Shown here: positions 25,255-33,986 of the stretch, one piece after another | Layout of the letters: the number at the start of each line of letters is the position of its first letter | How positions within the stretch are numbered: the first letter of the stretch is position 1 | Source: Roseovarius mucosus | Lineage (GTDB): Bacteria; Pseudomonadota; Alphaproteobacteria; Rhodobacterales; Rhodobacteraceae | Assembly: GCF_002080415.1 (NCBI RefSeq) | Contig: NZ_CP020474.1 | Span: forward strand, 3,733,501 to 3,797,500 | Length of the DNA: 64,000 nt | Reading direction: 5' to 3' | Notes under the pieces: model-generated | Told to the model about the DNA's origin: nothing | The model's database searches: none | What the model saw: only the letters and a program-made list of their open reading frames with translations | Program-made: the position numbers and the translations under genes

Positions 25255-27597
25255 ATGCCTGACCTCTTGATCGAACTCTTCTCCGAGGAAATCCCGGCTC
25301 GCATGCAGTCCAAGGCGGCGGATGATCTGCGCGCGCGCCTGACCGAGGCGCTGGTTGAGGCAGGGCTGACCTATGCGGGGGCGGCGGCGTTTTCCACGCC
25401 CCGGCGGCTGGCGCTGACAGTGCAGGGGCTCAGCGGCCAAAGCCCGACCACCCGCGAAGAACGTAAAGGCCCGCGCGTCGATGCGCCCGAACAGGCGATC
25501 GAGGGCTTCTTGCGCGGCGCGGGGCTGACGCGCGACGATCTGGAAATCCGCGACGAGAAAAAAGGCCAGGTCTATTTCGCCACGATCACTAAGCCCGGAC
25601 GCGCGGCGGCCGAAATTGTGTCCGAGGAACTTGATAAGATCATCCGCAATTTCCCTTGGCCCAAGTCGATGCGCTGGGGCGCGGGGTCTTTGCGTTGGGT
25701 GCGCCCGCTTCATTCCATCCTCTGTATCCTGACCGATGAGGCGGGCGAGGTGACGGTCGTTGATCTTGACGTCGACGGCATCCGCGCGGGCAACACGACC
25801 GAGGGGCATCGCTTCATGGCGGCAGGGCGATTTGCCGTGTCCTCTTTTGACGATTACCGCACCAAGCTGCGCCGCGCGCATGTCATTCTGGAGGCCGAAG
25901 AGCGGGCCGCGCATATCTGGCAAGAGGCCAGCAATCAGGCCTTTGCATCGGGGCTGGAACTGGTCGAGGACCCTAGCCTTTTGGCCGAGGTGGCGGGGCT
26001 GGTGGAATGGCCCGTGGTGCTGATGGGGCGGATTGACGACGCCTTTTTGGGTCTGCCGCCCGAGGTGCTGCAAACCAGCATGCGCGAACATCAAAAGTTC
26101 TTCTCGGTGAAAAACCCCAAGACAGGCCGGATCGAACGCTTTGTCACCGTCGCCAATGTCGAGACCGCCGACCAGGGCGTGACCATTCTGGCGGGCAATC
26201 AAAAGGTGCTGGCGGCGCGTCTGTCGGATGCCAAATTCTTTTGGGAAAACGACCTGCGCACCGTGCAGGCCGAGGGGTTGGAGGGGATGGGCGCAGGGCT
26301 CGCGCATGTCACCTTCCACAACAAGCTGGGATCACAGGCCGACCGCATCGCCCGTATCGCCGCGCTGGCGCGCGAGATTGCACCGCATGTGGGCGCCGAT
26401 GCCGATCTGGCGGAACAGGCGGCACGCGTGGCCAAGGCCGATCTGCAATCCGCCATGGTCGGCGAATTCCCCGAATTGCAGGGGCTGATGGGGCGCTATT
26501 ACGCGGCGGAGGCGGGGCTCGCCCCCGAGGTGGCGGCCGCCTGCCAAGAGCATTATTCGCCGCTGGGGCCGGGCGACGCCGTGCCAAGCGCGCCGGTATC
26601 GGTGGCGGTGGCGCTGGCGGATAAGATCGACACGCTGACGGGGTTTTGGGCGATTGACGAGAAACCGACGGGGAGCAAAGACCCCTACGCGCTGCGCAGG
26701 GCTGCGTTGGGCGTTATTCGGTTGGTGTTGGGGAATGGGTTGCGGTTGCCTTTTATCCAAAACCTGAAACTGTCTTTCCCATCGGTATTTGCGGATATCG
26801 CAGTGCTCGAGCAACTTGCTTATCTATCCTTTTATGAACTTGACCAGTTTGACGAAAAAACAATAGCCGAAGAGTGGCTTAAGTTCGTTCGTTCACCAAC
26901 ATACGAAGAGGTGGCAGAACGGGGGTTTGATCACGGTGCTACCATCAAACTTACGCGCTCAGAGTGCTTCAATCTAATAGCTGAGCATCATATCGCGTGG
27001 AAACGTGATGTAGATTCGTCTGGGAACCATTTGGATGATGGCGCTGAGATGATATCAATACCGCAGAAAACTAACGACCTCCTCTCCTTCCTGCACGACC
27101 GTCTCAAGGTCCATCTGCGCGACGAGGGCATCCGCCATGACGTGATTGACGCGTGCCTTGCCATGCCGGGCAATGACGATCTCACGCTTTTGGTCCAACG
27201 CGCCCGCGCCCTCAGTGACTTCCTGAAAACCGACGATGGTGAGAACCTGTTGCAGGGCTTCAAACGCGCCAACAATATTCTCACCCAAGCCGAGGAAAAG
27301 GATGGGGTGGAATATTCCTATGGCGCGGATGTGAAATTCGCGGAAACCGACGAGGAAAAGGCGCTCTTTGCTGCCCTCGCCACAGCCGAACCTGCCATTG
27401 CCAGCGCCCTCAAATCCGAGGATTTCGCGCGCGCGATGGGGGCCATGGCGGCGCTGCGCGCGCCCATCGACGCTTTCTTTACCGCCGTGCAGGTCAATGC
27501 CGAAAGCCAGGTCATCCGCCGCAACCGCCTCAACCTGCTAAGCAGCATCCGCAATATCTGCCTGCAAGCGGCAGACCTTGGCCGGATCGAGGGCTGA
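25255..27597 (+). CDS. glyS: Glycyl-tRNA synthetase beta subunit with an internal low-GC insertion
   Basis: A 780-residue tRNA-recognising subunit. It starts with DLLIELFSEEIPARMQ, and the body includes FSTPRRLAL, EGHRFM, KDPYALRRAALGVIRL and the C-terminal FHDRLKVHLRD-like block (here LHDRLKVHLRDEG), with a DALR-like end. Between the LRLP residues (~500) and that block (~610) lies about 105 residues with AT-rich codons and no similarity I recognise in other GlyS proteins, which are about 690 residues long. The reading frame is intact, so the protein is probably functional with an added loop or domain. Start ATG 25255. Confidence 0.93.
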   Translation: MPDLLIELFSEEIPARMQSKAADDLRARLTEALVEAGLTYAGAAAFSTPRRLALTVQGLSGQSPTTREERKGPRVDAPEQAIEGFLRGAGLTRDDLEIRDEKKGQVYFATITKPGRAAAEIVSEELDKIIRNFPWPKSMRWGAGSLRWVRPLHSILCILTDEAGEVTVVDLDVDGIRAGNTTEGHRFMAAGRFAVSSFDDYRTKLRRAHVILEAEERAAHIWQEASNQAFASGLELVEDPSLLAEVAGLVEWPVVLMGRIDDAFLGLPPEVLQTSMREHQKFFSVKNPKTGRIERFVTVANVETADQGVTILAGNQKVLAARLSDAKFFWENDLRTVQAEGLEGMGAGLAHVTFHNKLGSQADRIARIAALAREIAPHVGADADLAEQAARVAKADLQSAMVGEFPELQGLMGRYYAAEAGLAPEVAAACQEHYSPLGPGDAVPSAPVSVAVALADKIDTLTGFWAIDEKPTGSKDPYALRRAALGVIRLVLGNGLRLPFIQNLKLSFPSVFADIAVLEQLAYLSFYELDQFDEKTIAEEWLKFVRSPTYEEVAERGFDHGATIKLTRSECFNLIAEHHIAWKRDVDSSGNHLDDGAEMISIPQKTNDLLSFLHDRLKVHLRDEGIRHDVIDACLAMPGNDDLTLLVQRARALSDFLKTDDGENLLQGFKRANNILTQAEEKDGVEYSYGADVKFAETDEEKALFAALATAEPAIASALKSEDFARAMGAMAALRAPIDAFFTAVQVNAESQVIRRNRLNLLSSIRNICLQAADLGRIEG
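26755..27080 (+). other. Low-GC in-frame insertion within glyS
   Basis: About 325 bp inside glyS has roughly 46-48% GC against about 63% around it, with codons rare in neighbouring genes (ATA, CTA, AAA, TTA-like). It encodes residues ~501-608, rich in Phe, Leu, Glu and Asp. The flanks are ordinary GlyS sequence. No terminal repeats or target duplication are obvious. Its origin (acquired segment or ancestral domain) is unknown. Confidence 0.65.
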
Positions 27598-27600
27598 TTT

Positions 27601-27675
27601 CACCCGCCCCGGGCTTGACCCGGGGCCTCTGTGTCTGATTGGCGCGGCCCCGGTTCAAGCCCCGGGCGGGGTTTT
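27601..27675. repeat. Long imperfect palindrome, REP-like element/terminator after glyS
   Basis: A left arm of ~27 nt (27601-27627) and right arm (27646-27673) are near-perfect inverted copies, both containing a GGGCTTGACCCGGG-like core, with an 18-nt loop. The right arm runs into GTTTTC. It starts 4 bp after the glyS stop. Short palindromes of the CCCGGGCTTGACCCGGG type are widespread in alphaproteobacterial intergenic regions. Here it may double as an intrinsic terminator. Confidence 0.6.
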
Positions 27676-27767
27676 CTAACCAAGCCGGACCGATCCCAAA
27701 CCCGTGATCCTTTCCCTTGCCTTGTGCTGCAACGCGCGTATGGTGCGGTCAAAGGAAAGGTGCCGCA

Positions 27768-30308
27768 GTGCAGCAAGACGACAGCCATATCACCCTCATC
27801 ACCCCCACGGCCCCGATGCATACCCATACCCATGGGGGGCGTGCGAAATGTCTGCAGCGCCTTGTGCGGCTTGATCTGCCGGTGCCGCGCACCGTGGCCC
27901 TGTCGTTTGAGGCGGTGCATCGCATCGCGGCGGGGGAATTGCCGGATATGGCGCGGTTTCTGGCCCCGTTCGGCGCGGCCCCGCTCCTGTGTGTGCGCCC
28001 CTCGTCCGAAGACCCTGATTGGGGAGGGCCGGGGGCTGTGCTCAACATCGGCATCAATGATACACGCTTTGTCGAACTTGCGGAGCGCATCGGCAAAGAG
28101 GCGGCCTCGCATATCTACCTGCGGTTTGTGCAGGCCTATGCCATCCATGTCGCCCGGCTTGATCCGGATGTGTTCGAGGATGTCTCGCCCGATCCGGTGC
28201 TGGGGCTGAGCCAAGCGCTCAAGGCCTATGAATCCGAAGCAGAAGAAGAATTCCCCCAAGATCCCGGCAAGCAATTGACCGAGGTGCTGCGCTCTATGGC
28301 GCGCGCCTGGGAGGGGACGACGGCGCGGCTCTTGCGACAGGCCAAAGGTGCGCCCGCCGATGCGGGCCTTGGCCTTGTGGTGCAGGAATTGGCGCTGGGG
28401 TTGGGGCAGGGGGAATGCGGCTCTGGCGTGATGCAACTGGTCAACGGCCAGACCGGCGCGCGGCAGATCATTGGCCGCTACCTCAGCCAAAGCCAGGGGC
28501 GCGATGCGCTCAGCAGCGGTGCGGATGCGATCTATCTCACCCGGGATCCGCGCGGCCCCTCGCTCGAGGATCTGGCCCCCGATGCCTTTGCCGAAATCCG
28601 CGCCTATGCCGAGCTGATGCGCGCCCGCCTGCGCGAGGAAATGCAGGCCGAATTCACCATCGAGAATGGCAAGGTCTGGATTTTGGACGGGCTGCGCGTG
28701 CCGCGCAACGGCCGCGCGGCGGTGGCCATTGCCGTAGGGCTTGCCGAGGATGACATCATCAGCCGGGACGAGGCCTTGATGCGGGTCGAGCCGCGCGCGC
28801 TTAATGAATTGCTGCACCGACAGGTTGATCCCAACGCCCCGCGTGATGTGCTGGCGCGAGGTATCGCCGCCAGCCCCGGTGCTGCCACGGGCCGCGTGGT
28901 TTTTTCCGCCGCCGAGGCGCAGGCTGGCCATTCGCGCGGCGAGGCCTGTATCCTTGTGCGCCGCGAAACCAGCCCCGAGGATATTCGCGGCATGCATGCC
29001 GCCGTGGCGGTTCTGACCGAGCGGGGCGGCATGACCAGCCACGCGGCGGTGATCGGGCGCGGCATTGGCCTGCCTTGCGTGGTCGGTGCCTCGGAAATCC
29101 ATTTTCAGACCCGGCGCAAGCAACTGACCATGCCCGATGGCCGCGTTGTCAAGGCCGGTGATGTGATCACCGTGGATGGCACCGGCGGTCTGGTGCTGGC
29201 GGGCGAGACGCCGCTTCTTGAAGTGGCACGCGACGACGCCTTTCAGACCCTGATGAGCTGGGCGGATGACGTGCGCGACATTGCTGTGCGCGCCAATGCC
29301 GATACCCCCGCGGATGCAGAGGTGGCGCGCAAGTTCGACGCGCGCGGCATTGGGCTGTGCCGCACCGAACATATGTTCTTTGATACCGAGCGTCTGACGG
29401 TGATGCGCGAGATGATCTTTGCCGATGGCAGCACCGACCGTGCCGCCGTGCTGGAACGGCTCTTGCCGATGCAGCGTGCCGATCTGGCCGATCTCTTTCG
29501 GATCATGCAGGGGCTGCCGGTTTGTATCCGCCTCTTTGATCCACCGCTGCACGAATTCCTGCCCACCGACCGCGCGGGGCATCTGCAACTGGCCGAGGCG
29601 CTGGATCTTCCGCTCTCGGATGTCACCCGTCGGGTCGAGGCGCTGAGCGAGTATAACCCCATGCTGGGTATGCGCGGCGTGCGGCTTGGCATCACGGTGC
29701 CCGAAATCTATGACATGCAGGCGCGCGCCATTTTCGAGGCTACGCTTGAGGCCAGCCGCGAAGGCGCGCCCGTTGTGCCCGAGATCATGATCCCGCTGGT
29801 CAGTGCCAAGCGCGAGGTCGAGTTGGTCAAGACACGCGTCGATGCCGTGGCCGCTGCCGTGCGCAACGAGACCGGGCGCGATTTCACGTATCGTCTGGGC
29901 GTGATGGTCGAGACACCCCGCGCTTGCCTGCGCGCGGGCGAGTTCGCGCCGCTGGTGTCCTTTCTCAGCTTTGGCACCAATGACCTGACACAGATGACCT
30001 ATGGCCTCTCGCGGGATGACGCGGGCCGCTTCATGTCGGAATATGTCAAGCAGGGCGTCTACCCCGAAGACCCGTTCCACATGCTCGATGTCGATGGTGT
30101 GGGCGAGTTGCTGAAAATAGGGGCCGAGCGTGGGCGCGCGGCAAATCCCGACATCAGCCTGTCAATTTGTGGTGAACATGGCGGCAATCCCGAATCAATC
30201 GCCTTTTGCCGCGATGCCGGATTTACCTATGTCTCCTGCTCGCCGTTCCGTGTTCCGGTGGCGCGACTCGCTGCCGCACAGCTGACGGTGCGCGACAAGA
30301 TGCGGTAG
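27768..30308 (+). CDS. PPDK-like PEP-binding protein with a degenerate ATP-grasp domain
   Basis: An 846-residue member of the pyruvate,phosphate dikinase family. The swivelling phosphohistidine domain is intact (GGMTSHAAVIGRGIGLPCVVG near residue 420), as is the PEP/pyruvate barrel (GIGLCRTEHMFF, NPMLGMRGVRLG, SFGTNDLTQMTYG, CGEHGG). The N-terminal ATP-grasp domain is eroded: the GGKGANL lysine motif reads GGRAKCL, the glycine-rich VRSGA region reads VRPSSEDPDW, and the EFTIE...LQTR stretch reads EFTIE...LDGLR. ATP use is therefore doubtful. GTG 27768 follows AAAGGAAAGG. Paralogue of a true PpdK, or a PEP-binding regulator; the lineage places such a gene after glyS. Confidence 0.8.
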   Translation: MQQDDSHITLITPTAPMHTHTHGGRAKCLQRLVRLDLPVPRTVALSFEAVHRIAAGELPDMARFLAPFGAAPLLCVRPSSEDPDWGGPGAVLNIGINDTRFVELAERIGKEAASHIYLRFVQAYAIHVARLDPDVFEDVSPDPVLGLSQALKAYESEAEEEFPQDPGKQLTEVLRSMARAWEGTTARLLRQAKGAPADAGLGLVVQELALGLGQGECGSGVMQLVNGQTGARQIIGRYLSQSQGRDALSSGADAIYLTRDPRGPSLEDLAPDAFAEIRAYAELMRARLREEMQAEFTIENGKVWILDGLRVPRNGRAAVAIAVGLAEDDIISRDEALMRVEPRALNELLHRQVDPNAPRDVLARGIAASPGAATGRVVFSAAEAQAGHSRGEACILVRRETSPEDIRGMHAAVAVLTERGGMTSHAAVIGRGIGLPCVVGASEIHFQTRRKQLTMPDGRVVKAGDVITVDGTGGLVLAGETPLLEVARDDAFQTLMSWADDVRDIAVRANADTPADAEVARKFDARGIGLCRTEHMFFDTERLTVMREMIFADGSTDRAAVLERLLPMQRADLADLFRIMQGLPVCIRLFDPPLHEFLPTDRAGHLQLAEALDLPLSDVTRRVEALSEYNPMLGMRGVRLGITVPEIYDMQARAIFEATLEASREGAPVVPEIMIPLVSAKREVELVKTRVDAVAAAVRNETGRDFTYRLGVMVETPRACLRAGEFAPLVSFLSFGTNDLTQMTYGLSRDDAGRFMSEYVKQGVYPEDPFHMLDVDGVGELLKIGAERGRAANPDISLSICGEHGGNPESIAFCRDAGFTYVSCSPFRVPVARLAAAQLTVRDKMR

Positions 30309-30372
30309 TTTCCGTGCCTGTTTGCGCAAGATAAGACAAAGTCGAGCCATAATTTGCGATAGAAAATGCCAT

Positions 30373-30455
30373 CGGCGGGAACCCGCCGGTGCCTCAGGTG
30401 GACGCCTGTGCCGATTTTGGCTAAGGGGCGCACATGCCGTGGACCATACGTCCAC
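30373..30455 (+). promoter_or_regulatory. Structured 5' leader of the SleB-type hydrolase gene
   Basis: Two strong hairpins lie in the 163-bp gap before the gene: CGGCGGG-AA-CCCGCCG (30373-30388) and GTGGAC-CATAC-GTCCAC (30439-30455). The second ends 16 bp before the start codon, next to the ribosome site TGGAGACGAG. Neither has a U-run, so they are more likely structural or regulatory than terminators. Confidence 0.4.
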
Positions 30456-30471
30456 CCGCCTGGAGACGAGA

Positions 30472-31083
30472 ATGAGACGGATTGCACTCGCTGCGGCAAT
30501 CGCAGTGCTGGCAGGCCCGGTCATGGCCGACGCCCCTGTGACCCGATTGATGGAACAAGAAATGCGCGCGTTGCGCGCGATCTCAGGCGACCGGATGGCG
30601 CGCTATCTCAGCAGCCCCGAGACCGAGATTAGCTATTCAAGCACCTGGCTCGATCAGCAAGCCCCGGCCCAAGGTGGCCCCGAGTGGCGCTGTCTGGCAG
30701 AGGCGCTTTACTTCGAGGCGCGCGGCGAAAGCGTCAAGGGACAATTCGCAGTGGCCGAAGTGATCCTGAACCGCGTCGATGATCCCAATTATCCCGATTC
30801 CGTTTGTGGCGTGATCCATCAGGGCACGGGCCGCAAATATCAGTGCCAATTCACCTATACCTGTGATGGCCATGCCGACGTGATCGCCGAAGGCGACGCG
30901 TTTCGCCAAGTGGGCAAAGTGGCCCGCGCCATGGTCGATGGCGCACCGCGCAGCCTGACCAGTGGGGCCACGCATTACCACACCCGCAACGTCAACCCCC
31001 GCTGGGCCCGGCAGTTTCCGCGCACGGCCTCGATTGGCGTGCATTATTTCTACCGCCAGCCAACGCGCCTGTCCTCGAACTGA
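30472..31083 (+). CDS. Cell-wall hydrolase, SleB/CwlJ (Hydrolase_2) family
   Basis: A 203-residue periplasmic protein with a signal peptide (1-~20, ending VMA-D). The Hydrolase_2 domain spans about residues 80-200: CLAEALYFEARGES carries the predicted catalytic Glu, followed by AVAEVILNRV, GRKYQCQFTYTCDG and GATHYHT. Family members are peptidoglycan lytic enzymes; in non-sporulating alphaproteobacteria they act in wall turnover. ATG 30472 has TGGAGACGAG upstream; the frame is open to 30322 but that part is leader. Confidence 0.9.
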   Translation: MRRIALAAAIAVLAGPVMADAPVTRLMEQEMRALRAISGDRMARYLSSPETEISYSSTWLDQQAPAQGGPEWRCLAEALYFEARGESVKGQFAVAEVILNRVDDPNYPDSVCGVIHQGTGRKYQCQFTYTCDGHADVIAEGDAFRQVGKVARAMVDGAPRSLTSGATHYHTRNVNPRWARQFPRTASIGVHYFYRQPTRLSSN

Positions 31084-31209
31084 GGCACGGCGCAACGAAA
31101 TCGCCGACTTTCATGACAATCGCGGTTGACTCGGCTGCGGGCGTCGCTAAAAGGCAGGCTTCATAAGAGATTCACGGGCGGTTTGACTGCCCGGCGCAGG
31201 AGACAAAAA

Positions 31210-31377
31210 ATGGCAAAGCCGACGACCATCAAGATCCGTCTGAACTCGACCGCGGGCACGGGCCATTTCTACGTGACCAAGAAAAACGCACGCACCATGA
31301 CCGAAAAGATGACCGTACGAAAGTACGATCCCGTGGTGCGCAAGCATGTCGAGTACAAGGAAGGCAAGATCAAGTAA
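31210..31377 (+). CDS. rpmG: 50S ribosomal protein L33
   Basis: A 55-residue basic protein of the large ribosomal subunit. The sequence [19 protein letters not shown] and C-terminal [16 protein letters not shown] are typical of the proteobacterial L33. It lacks zinc-binding cysteines (C- type), as usual for this group. ATG 31210 is preceded by CAGGAGACAAAAA. It is monocistronic, with an intrinsic terminator 26 bp after the stop. Confidence 0.97.
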   Translation: MAKPTTIKIRLNSTAGTGHFYVTKKNARTMTEKMTVRKYDPVVRKHVEYKEGKIK

Positions 31378-31402
31378 GATCTCCCTTCCAGACCAGACAG
31401 CC

Positions 31403-31434
31403 AAAGCCGCGCCAACCCGAGCGCGGCTTTTTCC
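31403..31434 (+). terminator. Intrinsic terminator after rpmG
   Basis: AAAGCCGCGC (31403-31412) and GCGCGGCTTT (31421-31430) form a perfect 10-bp stem with an 8-nt loop, and TTTTTCC-like residues follow. This is a textbook Rho-independent terminator. Confidence 0.9.
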
Positions 31435-31481
31435 TTTTGGGCGCTCCGGTGGCCGGCAATTTTACCCAAAAGGGTTTGCCG

Positions 31482-32033
31482 ATGTCCGAGATTCTGATCC
31501 GCCCCGTCTTTCCTGCCGACCATGCAGCGATTTCCGATCTGATGCGCGCGGCCTATGCCCGCCACATGTCGGGCACCTATCCCGAGACGCTGGTCCGCGC
31601 CGCCCTTCCTCATCTGACACGCCCGGTGCCATCGCTGCTTTTTGGTGGCCGCTATGTTCTGGCCGAGGCAGGGGATGAGGTGCTGGGCATTGCGGGCTGG
31701 AGCGATATCAGCCCCTTTGGCCGGACCTGCCCACCGGGTCAGGCGCATCTGCGGCATCTGGCCATTGCGCCAGAATGGCAGAGGCAGGGACTAGGCCGCG
31801 CGCTCATGGGGCATCTTCTTGCGATGGCAGACCTGACAGGGGTGCAGCAGATGCACTGCCTGTGCCCGCTCAATGCCGTGCCTTTTTGCAGGGCCAGGGG
31901 TTTTGACACGCTGGGCGAGGTCTTTCTGAGCCTCTCGCCCGATGTCAGCCTGCCCGCCGCACAGATGCGTCTTGAGTTGGGGGGCCTTCCGGATCTGCAT
32001 TCCAAGGCATTCGTGGCTGGTGCGGCTCTCTGA
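31482..32033 (+). CDS. GNAT-family N-acetyltransferase
   Basis: A 183-residue acetyl-CoA-dependent acyltransferase. The acetyl-CoA-binding motif A is HLRHLAIAPEWQRQGLGRALMGHLL (about residues 85-110, with the Q/RxxGxG core QRQGLG). An N-terminal IRPVFPADHAAI strand is typical, and LNAVPFCRARGFDTLGE forms the C-terminal beta strand. The acceptor is unknown. The start is ATG 31482, where MSEILIRP opens the domain; the frame is open from 31437. Confidence 0.85.
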   Translation: MSEILIRPVFPADHAAISDLMRAAYARHMSGTYPETLVRAALPHLTRPVPSLLFGGRYVLAEAGDEVLGIAGWSDISPFGRTCPPGQAHLRHLAIAPEWQRQGLGRALMGHLLAMADLTGVQQMHCLCPLNAVPFCRARGFDTLGEVFLSLSPDVSLPAAQMRLELGGLPDLHSKAFVAGAAL

Positions 32034-32056
32034 CCTGTGGCAATGTCCTGCGGGTG

Positions 32057-32446
32057 ATGCGTGCCCCACTAACCTTGCTCTCAAAACTGATCGTGGTCTT
32101 TGCCGTTAGCTTGGCATTGGCCGGGGTCAGTTTTGCACATCGCTCTGTCGATACCCGCACGCTCGATCCCTCGTATCTTGCCTTCATCGCGGCTGGAGGG
32201 ACGGCGCAGGATCTGTGCGAGGATCACACTGCCCACGACACCGCCCCCGGACATTCCGACCATCGGGCTGCCCCTGGCTGTGAGGCCTGTCGTCTGGTTG
32301 ATAGCGTGCTTGTTCTGGCGCTGCCGGAGACTGTCCGGACCTGGCAGGTGCCGCGCATCGCCCCCCTTGTTCCGGGCGCATCTGAGATACTTGTGCAATC
32401 CATTGCATATCGGTTGCAACAGGGACGCGCGCCGCCGCGCGTTTGA
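32057..32446 (+). CDS. DUF2946-like small exported protein
   Basis: A 129-residue protein with an N-terminal hydrophobic signal or anchor (ending SFA-H). A His/Asp/Cys-rich central stretch, LCEDHTAHD then GHSDH and GCEACR, could bind copper or another metal. This pattern fits DUF2946 proteins, which often sit beside PepSY and copper-handling genes. It is immediately upstream (64 bp) of a PepSY membrane protein. A GTG at 32054 is an alternative start one codon earlier. Confidence 0.65.
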   Translation: MRAPLTLLSKLIVVFAVSLALAGVSFAHRSVDTRTLDPSYLAFIAAGGTAQDLCEDHTAHDTAPGHSDHRAAPGCEACRLVDSVLVLALPETVRTWQVPRIAPLVPGASEILVQSIAYRLQQGRAPPRV

Positions 32447-32510
32447 ATTTCAAATCCAACAGCTTTTGAAATTCACCCCCACCATGGGGGCTGTCCCAAT
32501 GGAGTCGTTC

Positions 32511-33920
32511 ATGACGTCGATTGATCCAACCTATGCCCCTGCGCAGACGCGCACCGGGGTCAATAAATTCTACTTCGCCGCCTGGCGCTGGCATTTCTAC
32601 GCGGGCCTGTTTGTCATCCCCTTCTTCTGTATCCTTGCCGTCACTGGCATGCTGATGCTGTGGATTTCGTGGATCGACGGGCGCGACGGCGAACGCACGC
32701 CGGTGGTGCCGCAAGAGATGGCACTCGCCGTCTCGCAACAGGCTGAGAGCGCGCTGGCCGCCATTCCCGGTGGCACGCTCAAGCAATATGTGGCCCCTCG
32801 CCGGGATGATCTTGCCGCGATCTTCCGCGTTGATCTTGGCGATGAGGCCAACATGGTCGTTGTCGATCCCTACACGGCGGCGGTGCTCGAGATTTTCCCC
32901 CGCCGCTCGGGCTGGTATGATTTCGCCGATGGTATCCACAGCAACCTGATGCTGGGCGTGACCGGCGATCGGATGCTGGAAATTGCGGCCTCTCTTGGCA
33001 TGGTGCTGATTGCCACCGGTCTCTACATGTGGTGGCCGCGCGGGGCAGGGTGGCGAACGGCCCTTGTCCCGACCTTTGGCCGGGGCCGCGCGCTCTGGCG
33101 GTCACTGCATGGCGTGCTGGGCTTTTGGATTTCCATCGTGCTCGCGTTCTTTCTTGTCTCTGGTCTTGCGTGGGCGGGGATCTGGGGCGAAAAGTTGGTG
33201 CAGGCCTGGAGCCAGTTTCCAGCCGAGAAATGGGATAACGTGCCCCTCTCGGATGATATCCACGCCAGCATGAACCACGACCGCAAAGAGGTGCCTTGGG
33301 CGCTTGAACTCACGCCGATGCCAGCCTCTGGTAGCCATGCCGGTCACGCAGGCGTCGATACAGAGGCCGGGACGCCGGTGACGATTGACACGCTCGACGC
33401 GCTCGCACGCGACATCGGCTTTGACGCCCGCTATCAGCTCAACCTGCCCAAGGGCGAGGCAGGCGTCTGGACCATCAACCGCGACTCCATGAATACCGAC
33501 GACACCGACCCGACCACCGACCGCACGGTGCATGTCGATCAATACACCGGCAATATCCTCGCCGATGTGCGGTATGAGGATTACTCGCTGGCGGGCAAGG
33601 CGATGGCGGTGGGGATCGCGCTGCACATGGGCACGATGGGCCTTTGGAGCGTGCTGGCCAATACCGTCTTCTGCCTCGCGGTGCTGTTTCTCTGCGTCAG
33701 CTCCGTTGTGATGTGGTGGAAGCGTCGCCCTGCCGGGGCGGGCGGGCGTCTGGCCGCACCGCCGCTGCCCCGCGACATGCCGATGTGGCAAGGTGCGGTG
33801 CTGGTGGGGATAGCGGTCTCGCTGGCGTTTCCGATGGCGGGGCTAACGCTCATCACCGTGTTGGCACTCGATGGGCTGGTGCTCTCGCGCTTGCCGATGC
33901 TGCGCCGCCTTGTGAACTGA
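32511..33920 (+). CDS. PepSY-associated transmembrane protein (iron-uptake reductase-like)
   Basis: A 469-residue inner-membrane protein. It opens with FYFAAWRWHFYAGLFVIPFFCILAVTGMLMLW, the first membrane helix of PepSY_TM proteins. Further helices lie near residues 150-170 (ending GLYMWW), 195-220, 370-390 and 430-450; soluble PepSY-like segments lie between. Conserved His in the helices (WRWHFYAG, SLHGVLGFW, ALHMGTMG) resemble heme-binding or metal-reductase sites of PiuB/FegB-type proteins. The start, ATG 32511, has GGAG six bases upstream. With the DUF2946 protein it may handle iron or copper import from a TonB-dependent receptor. Confidence 0.85.
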   Translation: MTSIDPTYAPAQTRTGVNKFYFAAWRWHFYAGLFVIPFFCILAVTGMLMLWISWIDGRDGERTPVVPQEMALAVSQQAESALAAIPGGTLKQYVAPRRDDLAAIFRVDLGDEANMVVVDPYTAAVLEIFPRRSGWYDFADGIHSNLMLGVTGDRMLEIAASLGMVLIATGLYMWWPRGAGWRTALVPTFGRGRALWRSLHGVLGFWISIVLAFFLVSGLAWAGIWGEKLVQAWSQFPAEKWDNVPLSDDIHASMNHDRKEVPWALELTPMPASGSHAGHAGVDTEAGTPVTIDTLDALARDIGFDARYQLNLPKGEAGVWTINRDSMNTDDTDPTTDRTVHVDQYTGNILADVRYEDYSLAGKAMAVGIALHMGTMGLWSVLANTVFCLAVLFLCVSSVVMWWKRRPAGAGGRLAAPPLPRDMPMWQGAVLVGIAVSLAFPMAGLTLITVLALDGLVLSRLPMLRRLVN

Positions 33921-33957
33921 CCGGCGCGCGCGCCCCTCTTGCCTGACGAAACCCAAG

Positions 33958-33986
33958 CAGAACCTCGCCCAAGTGGCGGGGTTCTG
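33958..33986 (+). terminator. Stem-loop after the PepSY gene
   Basis: CAGAACCTCGCC and GGCGGGGTTCTG form a 12-bp stem with one G-U pair and a 5-nt loop, 37 bp after the stop. The following residues TCGTTCT are only weakly U-rich, so it may be an imperfect terminator. Confidence 0.5.

Noticed and set aside
27600..30080. 826-codon minus-strand open frame opposite the PPDK-like gene
   Set aside because: It is a high-GC shadow of a gene with clear domains on the plus strand and shows no family features; other long antisense frames (1298-2632, 6313-7746, 24991-26319) are alike.
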